DNA from: Salaquimonas sp041736675
GTDB taxonomy: Bacteria; Pseudomonadota; Alphaproteobacteria; Rhizobiales; Rhizobiaceae
NCBI GenBank assembly: GCA_041736675.1
Contig: JBGSTD010000047.1
Span: 62,001-126,000, forward strand
Direction: 5' to 3'
Length of the DNA stretch: 64,000 nt
Shown: positions 31,427-39,730 of the stretch, one piece after another
Position numbering within the stretch: the stretch's first letter is position 1
Layout of the letters: each line of letters starts with the position of its first letter
The notes under the pieces: generated by a model
Seen by the model: only the letters and a program-made list of their open reading frames with translations
What the model was told of the DNA's origin: nothing
The model's database searches: none
Translations under genes and position numbers: made by a program

Positions 31427-33304
31427 CTATTTCCCGGTGACCCTGAAGACCAGCAGGTTGTCGCCTTCAGGTGAAATGCGCTCAAGCCAATGTGGTGACT
31501 TGCCAGCCAGCAGGCGTATTTCCATGAAATCACGCAAGGTTTCAAGGGATGATGCGTCCGGCTGATTGTTGCAGATTGCAACATATCCAGTCTGGCGGCG
31601 GGAGATTATTTCCCTTGCCTTGTCTTCCTTTGAGGCAAAGAAACGCTGAATATCCAGAATTGCATCGCCGTTACGGTGGTAGTTGCCCCCGACTACAGAA
31701 TGATCGGTGAAAACCAGAATGGCCGGCCCGATGTTTAAGGCGTTAAGTACATAGCCTTTGGGAAGTGATCGTAAAAACGAATAGTCGCTTTGGGCAAAAC
31801 AGGTTTTTGGCGCAGCGGTCGAGGTATTCCCGACAGAAGACGGCGCTGCGGCAGTATCCCCGTCTGACGTTTCCACAGCCCACACACCAGAGACAAAATC
31901 GCCAACCACAAGCCAGGTCGGGGTTAACAGGAATGCCGTCAACAGCGCGGTCATTGCCATGGCAATCACCTTTTTTCCTTCAAAGCGGGCAGAGAGCCTT
32001 TCCCAGGCGTATTGGGCGATCATCACGCAAATCGGAACTGTCGCAAAAATGCCGATGCGAAAAGCGCGGACTTGAACGAAGCCAAGCAAAAAGCAGATTA
32101 CAACAGACACCCATATCGCGAGAAAACCGGAGCTTGCCTTGTGCTTTCGCATTAACAGGGCACCAGCCCCAATGATCAGCGAAAGATAGACCGGTATTCC
32201 GATGGTTGCCGGACTGTCCTCGCGGATGTAGTCGATCAAGCCTTTGGCCTCGGAGATTTTGGAGAGCCACTCTTCGTTCAACTCCGGCGTGATGGTTGAC
32301 AGGGGACCCGCGCTGCACTGCGGAAAGAAAGCATACAGTATGCTTGCAGCTCCTGCAGCGAGAATGGCGCCGAGAGCTACACGGGCACTCCAGGTTTTCA
32401 GGTTGGCATCAAATGTCAGGCTCGAGGTCGAAGCCGCCATAACAAGGAAAGCCGCCGAAATCAGCCATAAACCCGATAGATAAACGATCGAATTGGCGTC
32501 GCAGCGTGGAACGAACCATTGAGAGGGTGCTATATTGATCAGATATAAAACTACGCTGGCGACCAACATCGCAATGGCGGTCTTGGCAAGACCCTTGCCT
32601 GTCTTGTCAATGCCCAAGACCCACTCGAACCCGAGCCAGGCCAGAATAAAGACCAACATCAGAAATACGTCGAGACCGATGGCAACAGAAAATGCGATGG
32701 ATGCGCCGATCAGATAGTTGCCCCAGGTTTTTTCAGTGTTGACCAATCCCAGCAAGGTCAGGGTGTAGGCCAATATCTGAATGCCGTGATGATCAATCCG
32801 GCTTGGTGCGAATTCGGCAAGCGCGGTGATCGAAGTGACGGTAAACAACAATGCTAAAAGTCGGTTTGTCTGGGGGAAGAGCTTTTCGCAAATCGCCAGC
32901 AATACAAAAACGGTTGCAACAACGAGGACTGATGGCCAGATTACAGCAGTCAGTCGCTCTGCGGTCTGGGTTTCCACAAACAGATCGAAAAACCGGGTCA
33001 GGCCGGCAATCGGCACATCGACCATGCGTGACCAGTGCATATCACCGCCATCAGGCAGATTCATGCGCGGCACGGACATGTCAAACCAGCCCTGTCCTCC
33101 CATCCAGTTGCGGACCTGATGCAATCTGAGGAAATCATCTGAATCGTTGAACGAGCCCTCCTGCATGAAGGGAATGATCTTGCGAAAATGCCAGGCAAGT
33201 TGGAACAACACCGTCCACAGAACGATTTTTGCGGCAGACGGCTTTTCACCAGAAGCAGCACTTTGTGACGTCACGCTATTGGCTGGCGAAATGTAAGTCA
33301 TCAA
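31427..33304 (-). CDS. Large membrane protein of GT-C glycosyltransferase type
   Basis: 625 residues: an N-terminal helix, an acidic periplasmic loop Asn-Asp-Ser-Asp-Asp-Phe-Leu-Arg at about residues 53-60, a long loop with Trp-Ser-Arg, then about ten membrane helices and a soluble C-terminal domain of about 150 residues. The acidic pair in the first loop and the later Ser-Arg-Ile-Asp-His-His-Gly motif recall oligosaccharyltransferase and other GT-C enzymes that use lipid-linked sugars. The divergent neighbours encode a GT2 enzyme and a small flippase-like protein, which together would provide such a donor. Acceptor and sugar are unknown. Confidence 0.7.
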   Translation of the reverse strand: MMTYISPANSVTSQSAASGEKPSAAKIVLWTVLFQLAWHFRKIIPFMQEGSFNDSDDFLRLHQVRNWMGGQGWFDMSVPRMNLPDGGDMHWSRMVDVPIAGLTRFFDLFVETQTAERLTAVIWPSVLVVATVFVLLAICEKLFPQTNRLLALLFTVTSITALAEFAPSRIDHHGIQILAYTLTLLGLVNTEKTWGNYLIGASIAFSVAIGLDVFLMLVFILAWLGFEWVLGIDKTGKGLAKTAIAMLVASVVLYLINIAPSQWFVPRCDANSIVYLSGLWLISAAFLVMAASTSSLTFDANLKTWSARVALGAILAAGAASILYAFFPQCSAGPLSTITPELNEEWLSKISEAKGLIDYIREDSPATIGIPVYLSLIIGAGALLMRKHKASSGFLAIWVSVVICFLLGFVQVRAFRIGIFATVPICVMIAQYAWERLSARFEGKKVIAMAMTALLTAFLLTPTWLVVGDFVSGVWAVETSDGDTAAAPSSVGNTSTAAPKTCFAQSDYSFLRSLPKGYVLNALNIGPAILVFTDHSVVGGNYHRNGDAILDIQRFFASKEDKAREIISRRQTGYVAICNNQPDASSLETLRDFMEIRLLAGKSPHWLERISPEGDNLLVFRVTGK

Positions 33305-33459
33305 GTTCCCCTGTTGAATGGCGGTTGAGAGGCAATACCGGCAGGTATTACGCCCAAGGCCAAACCAAGCTTTCCTGATGCCTACACTTTAATATTTAAT
33401 TTACGGCAAACAGTTAGCGTGCAGAAACACCGAAATCACAAAAAAATGTCAGGGAACCA

Positions 33460-34449
33460 ATGTTGCAACTTTCCAAGAAGGAAAAAGCCGAGATGGCAAA
33501 GCGCGCAGAGCTCGCCAAAAACATCAACATTGCGGTCCTTGTTCCTTGCATGAATGAAGAAGTCACCATCGCCAACGTGGTCAGGGATTTCAAAAAGGCA
33601 CTGCCCAATTGCACGGTGTATGTTTACGATAATAATTCGACTGACCGCACTGCTGAAGTTGCCGCGAAGGCCGGGGCGGTTATTGGTTATGAGAGACGTG
33701 CGGGCAAAGGCAATGTGGTACGCCGCATGTTCACCGATATCGACGCCGACATCTATCTGATGGTTGATGGCGACGATACATACGATGCGCTTCAAGCTTC
33801 AACCCTGATCGACAAACTGATTTCAGAACAGGCCGACATGGTGGTTGGTGCGCGCATCGGCGCTTCTGAAAAACACCAGCGCGCTGGACACGCTGCAGGG
33901 AACAAATTGTTCAACGTACTCTATACATCGCTTTTCGGCCGTGAATTCACCGACATTTTCTCGGGCTATCGGGCATTCTCACGCCGCTTTGTCAAATCAT
34001 TCCCGGCAGTTTCTGCCGGATTTGAGATTGAAACCGAACTTTCCGTTCACGCATCCCAGTTGCGCCTGCCTGTAGCCGAAGTTGATCTGCCATACCGCGA
34101 CCGTCCGGATGGATCCGAGAGCAAATTGTCAACTTTCAAGGATGGCGCGCGGATACTCAAGACAATCCTGGTGCTGCTTAAGGAATACAAGCCATTCTAT
34201 TTTTTTGGTGCGGTGGGTCTTGCAGGAATTCTGTTTGCCTTTGCCCTTGCTGTGCCTCTCCTCTTTGAATACGCCGAAACAGGCCTTGTAACCCGCATTC
34301 CAACAGCAATATTATCGACAGGCATTGTAGTTGTTTCCGTCCTTTCGATTACTGCCGGTGTCATTCTAGATTCTATTCGAAGGATGCGTGCCGAGACAAA
34401 GCGCATGTTCTACAACATGACACGCACACGTTCCGGTGAAATTCGTTGA
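33460..34449 (+). CDS. Family 2 glycosyltransferase with C-terminal membrane helices (polyprenyl-phosphate glycosyltransferase type)
   Basis: 329 residues from the ATG at 33460 behind AGGGAA. GT-A fold at about residues 25-235: Val-Leu-Val-Pro-Cys-Met-Asn-Glu-Glu, Asp-Asn-Asn-Ser-Thr-Asp-Arg-Thr, Asp-Gly-Asp-Asp-Thr-Tyr (DxD metal site), then Asp-Ile-Phe-Ser-Gly-Tyr-Arg-Ala-Phe-Ser. Two membrane helices and a basic tail follow. This is the layout of DPM1/GtrB/ArnC enzymes that charge undecaprenyl phosphate. Its stop overlaps the TTG start of the flippase-like gene. Confidence 0.9.
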   Translation: MLQLSKKEKAEMAKRAELAKNINIAVLVPCMNEEVTIANVVRDFKKALPNCTVYVYDNNSTDRTAEVAAKAGAVIGYERRAGKGNVVRRMFTDIDADIYLMVDGDDTYDALQASTLIDKLISEQADMVVGARIGASEKHQRAGHAAGNKLFNVLYTSLFGREFTDIFSGYRAFSRRFVKSFPAVSAGFEIETELSVHASQLRLPVAEVDLPYRDRPDGSESKLSTFKDGARILKTILVLLKEYKPFYFFGAVGLAGILFAFALAVPLLFEYAETGLVTRIPTAILSTGIVVVSVLSITAGVILDSIRRMRAETKRMFYNMTRTRSGEIR

Positions 34450-34796
34450 GACTTGATCTGATTCTGCTGGTCAGCGTTCCGATCATGATTGCCTTCGGGC
34501 AATTCCTGTTCAAGATGGCCGGCAAGGGATTGACCGGCAATATTGGGCGCGATCTTTGGAACATTGCGTTCAACCCCTATTTCATTGGCGCAATGGCGCT
34601 CTATGGAATCTCGTCATTTCTATGGGTTATTGCGGTCTCGAAAACCGATATTTCGCGGGCTTATCCTTTTATGGCATCGGGATTCGTGATCGTTCCGATC
34701 ATCGGCTATTTCATGTTGAATGAGACACTCAATCCGGTGTTCTTTATAGGAACGGCACTGATTGTATCGGGCATACTCGTCATCAGCTATTCATGA
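34446..34796 (+). CDS. EamA/ArnE-like small membrane protein (candidate lipid-linked sugar flippase subunit)
   Basis: 116 residues with four membrane helices, beginning at a TTG that overlaps the GT2 stop (TTGA). No better start exists and the frame is fully hydrophobic from residue 4. The pattern Ala-Val-Ser-Lys-Thr-Asp-Ile-Ser-Arg-Ala-Tyr-Pro-Phe and Leu-Asn-Glu near the third and fourth helices is typical of half-size DMT/EamA proteins such as ArnE and ArnF. Co-transcription with GT2 suggests it moves the charged lipid across the membrane for the GT-C enzyme. An intrinsic terminator follows at once. Confidence 0.82.
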   Translation: MRLDLILLVSVPIMIAFGQFLFKMAGKGLTGNIGRDLWNIAFNPYFIGAMALYGISSFLWVIAVSKTDISRAYPFMASGFVIVPIIGYFMLNETLNPVFFIGTALIVSGILVISYS

Positions 34797-34797
34797 A

Positions 34798-34820
34798 AAA
34801 GGCGCCTCTTGGGCGCCTTT
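34798..34820. terminator. Intrinsic terminator between the flippase gene and gabD
   Basis: Perfect 9-bp stem AAAGGCGCC / GGCGCCTTT with a 5-base loop, two bases after the flippase stop. A/T runs flank both sides, so it can serve the + strand glycosylation genes and the convergent - strand gabD. Confidence 0.85.
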
Positions 34821-34856
34821 GGTCACTCAGCAATAACATTTGATTTCAAGAGCTTG

Positions 34857-36314
34857 TCAAAGCCCGAGGCCGCCAATGCAGACATATTTTGTTTCAAGAT
34901 AATCCTCGATGCCCTGATGTCCGCCTTCGCGTCCAAGTCCAGACTCCTTGAAGCCGCCAAAAGGTGCTTCAACTGTCGTGATGACCCCTTCATTGACGCC
35001 AACCAGGCCATATTCCAGTGCCTCAGAAACCCGATGCATCCGACCAAGGTCGGAAGTATAAAAATAGGCAGCCAAACCAAATGAAGTGTTGTTCGCCATT
35101 GCAATGCCTTCGGCCTCATCCTTGAACTTGAAAATCGGAGACACTGGCCCGAAGATTTCCTCTTTGGCAAAACGCATTTTTGGCTTGGCATCGGCAATCA
35201 CGGTAGGCTCGAAGAAGGAACCGCCAAGTTTGTGGCGTTTGCCGCCCACAACAACCTTACCACCTTTTTTGGTTGCATCCTCAATCATGGCTTCGACACT
35301 TTCAACAGCCTTCATGTCGATCAGCGGACCCTGCTGAACGCCGTCTTCCATGCCATTGCCGACTTTCAGTTTCGAAGCTGCCGCAGCAAATTTTTCGACG
35401 AATTGCTTGTAAACCTTCGACTGAACCAGAAAGCGGTTTGTGCAAACACATGTCTGGCCGGAATTGCGGTATTTCGCTGCAATTGCCCCGTCCACGGCGC
35501 GGTCGATATCGGCGTCGTTGAAGACGATGAAAGGCGCGTTGCCGCCAAGTTCCATCGAAACTTTTTTCACCGTACCGGCGCATTGCTTCAGGAGCATTTT
35601 TCCCACTTGCGTGGAACCGGTAAAGGTAACTTTGCGGACCAGTGGATTGCTGGTAATTTCACCACCGATTTCCGACGCTGAACCCGTCAGTATGTTAACG
35701 ACACCCGCAGGAATGCCAGCCTGCTCACAAAGCAGGCCCCAGGCGATGCCGGAATATGGCGTCTGGGTGGCAGGCTTCACAACCGCAGTACATCCCGCAG
35801 CTATTGCCGGACCAATCTTGCGGGCAAGCATCGAGGAAGGAAAATTCCACGGTGTGATTGCTGCAATGACACCAACAGGTTGCCTTGTGACCATGATACG
35901 GCGGTCAGCCCAGGGCGATGGGACAAGATCGCCATAGGTGCGGCGGGCTTCCTCTGCATACCAGAGCACATAACCAGCTGACATGCCCACTTCGCCGCGC
36001 GCCTCGACAATCGACTTGCCCTGTTCCATGGTGAGAAGGCGTGCCAGCGTTTCCTGATTTTCCAGAATGACATCATGCAGTCGGCGAAGCATTTTCGAGC
36101 GCTCGAGGGCAGAGGTTTTCCTGAAGGTTTCAAATGCCGCCTGCGCTGCCGCTATCGCCCGCGCTGTTTCCGCCTTGCCGGACTTCGGAATGGTTCCGAT
36201 GATTTCACCGGTGGCCGGATTGTTGACATTGATGGTTTCACCACTGTCGGCATCTACCCATTTTCCACCGATCAAGTTCTTGTTTTTTAAAAAAGCATTG
36301 GATTCAGCCAGCAT
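34857..36314 (-). CDS. gabD: NAD(P)-dependent succinate-semialdehyde dehydrogenase
   Basis: 485 residues, the usual length for GabD. Visible: Pro-Trp-Asn-Phe-Pro (oxyanion Asn), Lys-Pro-Ala cofactor lysine, the base in Met-Glu-Leu-Gly-Gly-Asn-Ala-Pro-Phe-Ile-Val-Phe, and the nucleophile in Asn-Ser-Gly-Gln-Thr-Cys-Val-Cys, the GabD-type double Cys. C-terminal Pro-Phe-Gly-Gly-Phe-Lys-Glu-Ser-Gly. Oxidises succinate semialdehyde to succinate. It is a monocistronic gene between a terminator and a palindrome; no gabT is near. Confidence 0.92.
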   Translation of the reverse strand: MLAESNAFLKNKNLIGGKWVDADSGETINVNNPATGEIIGTIPKSGKAETARAIAAAQAAFETFRKTSALERSKMLRRLHDVILENQETLARLLTMEQGKSIVEARGEVGMSAGYVLWYAEEARRTYGDLVPSPWADRRIMVTRQPVGVIAAITPWNFPSSMLARKIGPAIAAGCTAVVKPATQTPYSGIAWGLLCEQAGIPAGVVNILTGSASEIGGEITSNPLVRKVTFTGSTQVGKMLLKQCAGTVKKVSMELGGNAPFIVFNDADIDRAVDGAIAAKYRNSGQTCVCTNRFLVQSKVYKQFVEKFAAAASKLKVGNGMEDGVQQGPLIDMKAVESVEAMIEDATKKGGKVVVGGKRHKLGGSFFEPTVIADAKPKMRFAKEEIFGPVSPIFKFKDEAEGIAMANNTSFGLAAYFYTSDLGRMHRVSEALEYGLVGVNEGVITTVEAPFGGFKESGLGREGGHQGIEDYLETKYVCIGGLGL

Positions 36315-36370
36315 TTCTTCACCTCGGATATTTGTGTTTTGTACGGTTCACAGTGACGTTTCTTTCGGGG

Positions 36371-36392
36371 TCAGGCAATTACAATTGCCTGA
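36371..36392. promoter_or_regulatory. 22-bp perfect palindrome upstream of gabD
   Basis: Two 10-base arms, TCAGGCAATT and AATTGCCTGA, meet around AC, 57 bases before the gabD start and just beyond the sulP stop. The T-rich flank is on the + strand, where no gene ends, so an operator for gabD or a weak sulP terminator are both possible; the tight spacing favours an operator. Confidence 0.4.
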
Positions 36393-36394
36393 TT

Positions 36395-38251
36395 TTATTC
36401 AACAGCGGGGTCGACCTTTGGTTCTGTCTCCTGAAGTGGTTGTACCTTCTGTTTCAGTTTCTTCGCAATTTCAACCGGCTCAGGACATTCGCGGAAGATG
36501 CGCGCGGTGCAGGTTGCGCAAATCGACATGTCAAGTGTTGGTACAATCTCAGCGATCGCATCGCCCTTGCTGGTATGCACGTGTTCGGTTGATAATGCCT
36601 CTGAAACATGAAACCGCTCGAGACGCTGAATGGCCGCAATCTGCTTGGCCTGAACGTGGAATGAACCGCCACGGCGTTTGCGGCGGCGCGCCTCTTCAAT
36701 CAGCAGTTCAGCGGCAGGCAGATCTATCTCACCAACGCCTTTGACCATGAAGAGCATGTGTTTCTGGCCGGCACGCGTCCGCTCGATTTCACGAAAGCGG
36801 CGGCGGACATGTTCGACTGAACCAAAATAGAAAGGCCCGTCCATGCGAACGAAGGCAAGTTGAGGACATTCGACGAGTTGGTTTGTATCGGCGTTGCGGA
36901 AAACACGGTGCTTGGTATTGGGGTCGGGTGCTCCAATGCCGATGAACGGATGCGCGGACTTGTTGAGGAAAATCAGGAACGAAAGCATCACGCCGACATA
37001 GATCGCAAACTCGAGATCAATGAACAGTGTCGACAGGAATGTGATCACGGCTATCGAGGTCTCGCTGCGGCTGGTCCGCATGATGTGCCACAATTCCTTG
37101 AAGTCAATCAGTTTCCAGGCGACCAGAATGATGACGCCTGCCATGGCGGGAATGGGGACATAAGCGAACAAGGGGGCTACAAACAACAATATCAGAAACA
37201 GGAAAACTGCTGCAAGAACAGCTGCCATCGGTGTCCTTGCGCCAGATTCGTAGTTGACGCCCGAACGTGTGAAGGAACCGGAGGCAGCGTAACACTGAAA
37301 GAAGCTGCCAACCGTATTGGAAAGTCCCTGCCCGATGAATTCCTGGTTGCCATCCAGCTCCTGGCCTGATTTTATTGCGATTGCGCGTGCGATTGAAACT
37401 GCTTCAAGAAGACCTACCAAGGCTATCGCGAACGCTGCAGGGGCAAGATCGCCGAGCAATTTGATATTGAGCGATGGTATCGAAAAACCGGGCACAATTG
37501 ACGGAATTGCCCCGACAACGGTGACGCCATTTTCCTGCCCTTGCAACGCTATGCAAACCACCGACCCAACAAAGAGGGCAATCAGGTAGTTTGGCAGCTT
37601 GGGAAAATATGATTTGGAAACGATTGCAGTAGCCAATGATATGAAAGCAATCATGAAGGATCGCCACTCAGTCGTCGAGATTTTGAGAGCCAACCCGGTT
37701 GCGAACTCAACCATGTTGTCGGGCCGCGGCAGTTCTATGCCCAAGGCATTCTCGATCTGGCTAAGCGCGACAAGGCTTGCTGCACCTGCCATAAAGCCAA
37801 CCATCACCGAATGGGAAACAAAATCGACCAAAGCTCCGAGACGGGCAATTCCCAATGCCAACTGAAAGACACCAACCAGCAGTGTCAACGTGATGGCAGC
37901 CTGAATGAAAGCGCCACTGCCCGGCTCAAACAATCCTGACAAGGCACCAAAAACAAGTGCAGAGATTGCCGTGGTTGGACCCGATATTACATGCCAGGAA
38001 GAGCCGAACAACGCAGCGATGATCGGAGTGATCATGGCTGAATAAAAACCGTATTCAGGAGGCAGTCCGGCAATCGCAGCGAAAGCAACGCCTTGAGGCA
38101 AAACAATGGTGGCCCCAGTCAAGGCAGCGATCGAATCTGCCCGCAATGTTTCGGCATTGACCATACCCCTCCAGTTCAGAAACGGGAGAACCCTCCGCAG
38201 GGAAAGTCCCTGCAGAAAAATTATCATGTCTCTGGGGCGGAAGCCGACCAT
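36395..38251 (-). CDS. SulP family inorganic anion transporter with STAS domain
   Basis: 618 residues from the ATG at 38251, chosen for the AAAGG upstream; 38227 and 38290 are also in frame. An N-terminal 14-helix SulP unit contains Leu-Pro-Gln-Gly-Val-Ala-Phe-Ala, Pro-Pro-Glu-Tyr-Gly-Phe-Tyr-Ser, and Gly-Gln-Gly-Leu-Ser-Asn. A STAS domain follows (about residues 435-535) with Gly-Pro-Phe-Tyr-Phe-Gly-Ser, then a tail of about 80 residues with Cys-Ala-Thr-Cys and another Cys nearby, which is not part of the STAS fold. Likely imports sulfate, bicarbonate or a dicarboxylate. Confidence 0.9.
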   Translation of the reverse strand: MVGFRPRDMIIFLQGLSLRRVLPFLNWRGMVNAETLRADSIAALTGATIVLPQGVAFAAIAGLPPEYGFYSAMITPIIAALFGSSWHVISGPTTAISALVFGALSGLFEPGSGAFIQAAITLTLLVGVFQLALGIARLGALVDFVSHSVMVGFMAGAASLVALSQIENALGIELPRPDNMVEFATGLALKISTTEWRSFMIAFISLATAIVSKSYFPKLPNYLIALFVGSVVCIALQGQENGVTVVGAIPSIVPGFSIPSLNIKLLGDLAPAAFAIALVGLLEAVSIARAIAIKSGQELDGNQEFIGQGLSNTVGSFFQCYAASGSFTRSGVNYESGARTPMAAVLAAVFLFLILLFVAPLFAYVPIPAMAGVIILVAWKLIDFKELWHIMRTSRSETSIAVITFLSTLFIDLEFAIYVGVMLSFLIFLNKSAHPFIGIGAPDPNTKHRVFRNADTNQLVECPQLAFVRMDGPFYFGSVEHVRRRFREIERTRAGQKHMLFMVKGVGEIDLPAAELLIEEARRRKRRGGSFHVQAKQIAAIQRLERFHVSEALSTEHVHTSKGDAIAEIVPTLDMSICATCTARIFRECPEPVEIAKKLKQKVQPLQETEPKVDPAVE

Positions 38252-38356
38252 TTCAACCTTTGTAAAACCTGGATTGATGCAACGCAGCAAAAACGCGTTT
38301 GCCGAAGAATTTCAGTAACAAAATTATCAGCTTGCGCACAAGTTTGCTGCACCCAA

Positions 38357-38381
38357 AACTGGCGCGATCATGGTGCCAGTT
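38357..38381 (-). terminator. Intrinsic terminator after the MFS gene
   Basis: Read on the - strand, AACTGGC pairs with GCCAGTT around an 11-base loop, starting two bases after the MFS stop and followed by a short T-run. It would separate the MFS transcript from sulP. Confidence 0.6.
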
Positions 38382-38382
38382 C

Positions 38383-39585
38383 CTATTTGTTCAACGATAC
38401 CAAAGCGGACTTTTGCATTATCGCATACAGGAAAAGCGTCAACATTACAAAACCTGTTATCACTGCCAAAACAGCTATGAAAGATGTTAGATCGCCGCCA
38501 ATAAAAACTGCAAGCAAAACAGCGAGTAGAGAGCCGAAGAACTGGCTCCAGAAACCAAGCAGCGACGATACAAACCCGGCAATCTGTCCGTGTGGATCAA
38601 TCGCGAGTGCAGTCGCGTTGGCCAGTACAACCAGATATCCTGTGGCAAAAAGAATGAGGGTGAACGACAGAACAGGCCCCATTGCGCCCGTGTAATTGAG
38701 GGACATCATGAACAAAGATATCGCGAAAATCAGTATGGCTCCTGATCGCATGGTGGCGGCGGTTCCGAATTTTGCAATCATCCGCCGGTTAATGATCTGC
38801 CCAATGATTATACCAAAGCCGTGAAGCGCAAACAGCAGCGCGAACCTTGTTCCGTCAATGTCATACATCTCCTTGAATACGCGCGGTATGGATATGAGAA
38901 TGGAGAGCATCATCGCCATGATCGGTCCGGTCATCAGGACATAAAAGCGGCTTTGCGGATTTGCCATGACGGTTCTGAGGTTTTTCCACAAGGTTGAGGG
39001 GCGCGTCGCTGCCAAGTCCCGCTTTTGATTGGTTTCCCCGAGCCGCAGAAAACCCGATATCAAAAGAGCCAGACCAAAGATTACTATAACCAGAAATACA
39101 TACCGCCAGGAACCGGCCTGCATGATTGCCACTCCCAAAAGGGGCGCAACAATCGGGCCGAAAGCAAAGATCATGGTGGCAAGGGCTATATTTCCGGCCA
39201 ATACGGGACCTGCAAAAAGATCACGCAGGACCGCCCTTCCGACCACAGGACCCACCGCAGCACCAATTCCCTGGATTGCCCGTCCCAAAAGCAGGATTTC
39301 TATTGCCGGAGCGAACAAACAGATCACCGCTCCCAGACAGTAAACGGCCAATCCGGCAAGAATAACCGGCTTGCGGCCATACCTGTCCGACAGGGGGCCC
39401 ATCACGATCTGGCCAAAACCGGCTGCAAAAATGAAAACCGGCACGACCATTTGCACAGAGGAATAGTCTGCCTGCAACTCTGCAGCAATCAGCGTGAAGG
39501 CCGGTAGTGTTATATCGACTGAAAATGCAGTCATCGTCAGGAGAAGACCACAATAAATGACGATGGCTTTGGGGGAAAACGGCAT
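38383..39585 (-). CDS. Bcr/CflA-type multidrug efflux MFS transporter
   Basis: 400 residues from the ATG at 39585; the frame is open to 39648 without a start signal. Twelve membrane helices. Helix 1 has Asp-Ile-Thr-Leu-Pro-Ala-Phe, the DHA1 loop motif reads Gly-Pro-Leu-Ser-Asp-Arg-Tyr-Gly-Arg-Lys-Pro, and Arg-Ala-Ile-Gln-Gly-Ile-Gly-Ala-Ala is the motif-B region; Gly-Pro-Ile-Val-Ala-Pro-Leu-Leu-Gly matches motif C of drug exporters. It is divergent from mutL over about 145 bases. Confidence 0.92.
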   Translation of the reverse strand: MPFSPKAIVIYCGLLLTMTAFSVDITLPAFTLIAAELQADYSSVQMVVPVFIFAAGFGQIVMGPLSDRYGRKPVILAGLAVYCLGAVICLFAPAIEILLLGRAIQGIGAAVGPVVGRAVLRDLFAGPVLAGNIALATMIFAFGPIVAPLLGVAIMQAGSWRYVFLVIVIFGLALLISGFLRLGETNQKRDLAATRPSTLWKNLRTVMANPQSRFYVLMTGPIMAMMLSILISIPRVFKEMYDIDGTRFALLFALHGFGIIIGQIINRRMIAKFGTAATMRSGAILIFAISLFMMSLNYTGAMGPVLSFTLILFATGYLVVLANATALAIDPHGQIAGFVSSLLGFWSQFFGSLLAVLLAVFIGGDLTSFIAVLAVITGFVMLTLFLYAIMQKSALVSLNK

Positions 39586-39730
39586 GGAGTATCTACTCTT
39601 TTCGCCATATGGGCGGTATTGCCAGGACAGGGGCCGGAACCTAATCACAAATAACGATTAACTGTTGTTATCTCGACTTACTATATTGGCAAGGCTTCGA
39701 ACAGTCCCCATTCGGTGCTAGGAAAGAGCC

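Noticed and set aside
36067..36744. A 225-codon open frame on the + strand
   Set aside because: It spans the start of gabD and the end of sulP in antisense and has no domain.
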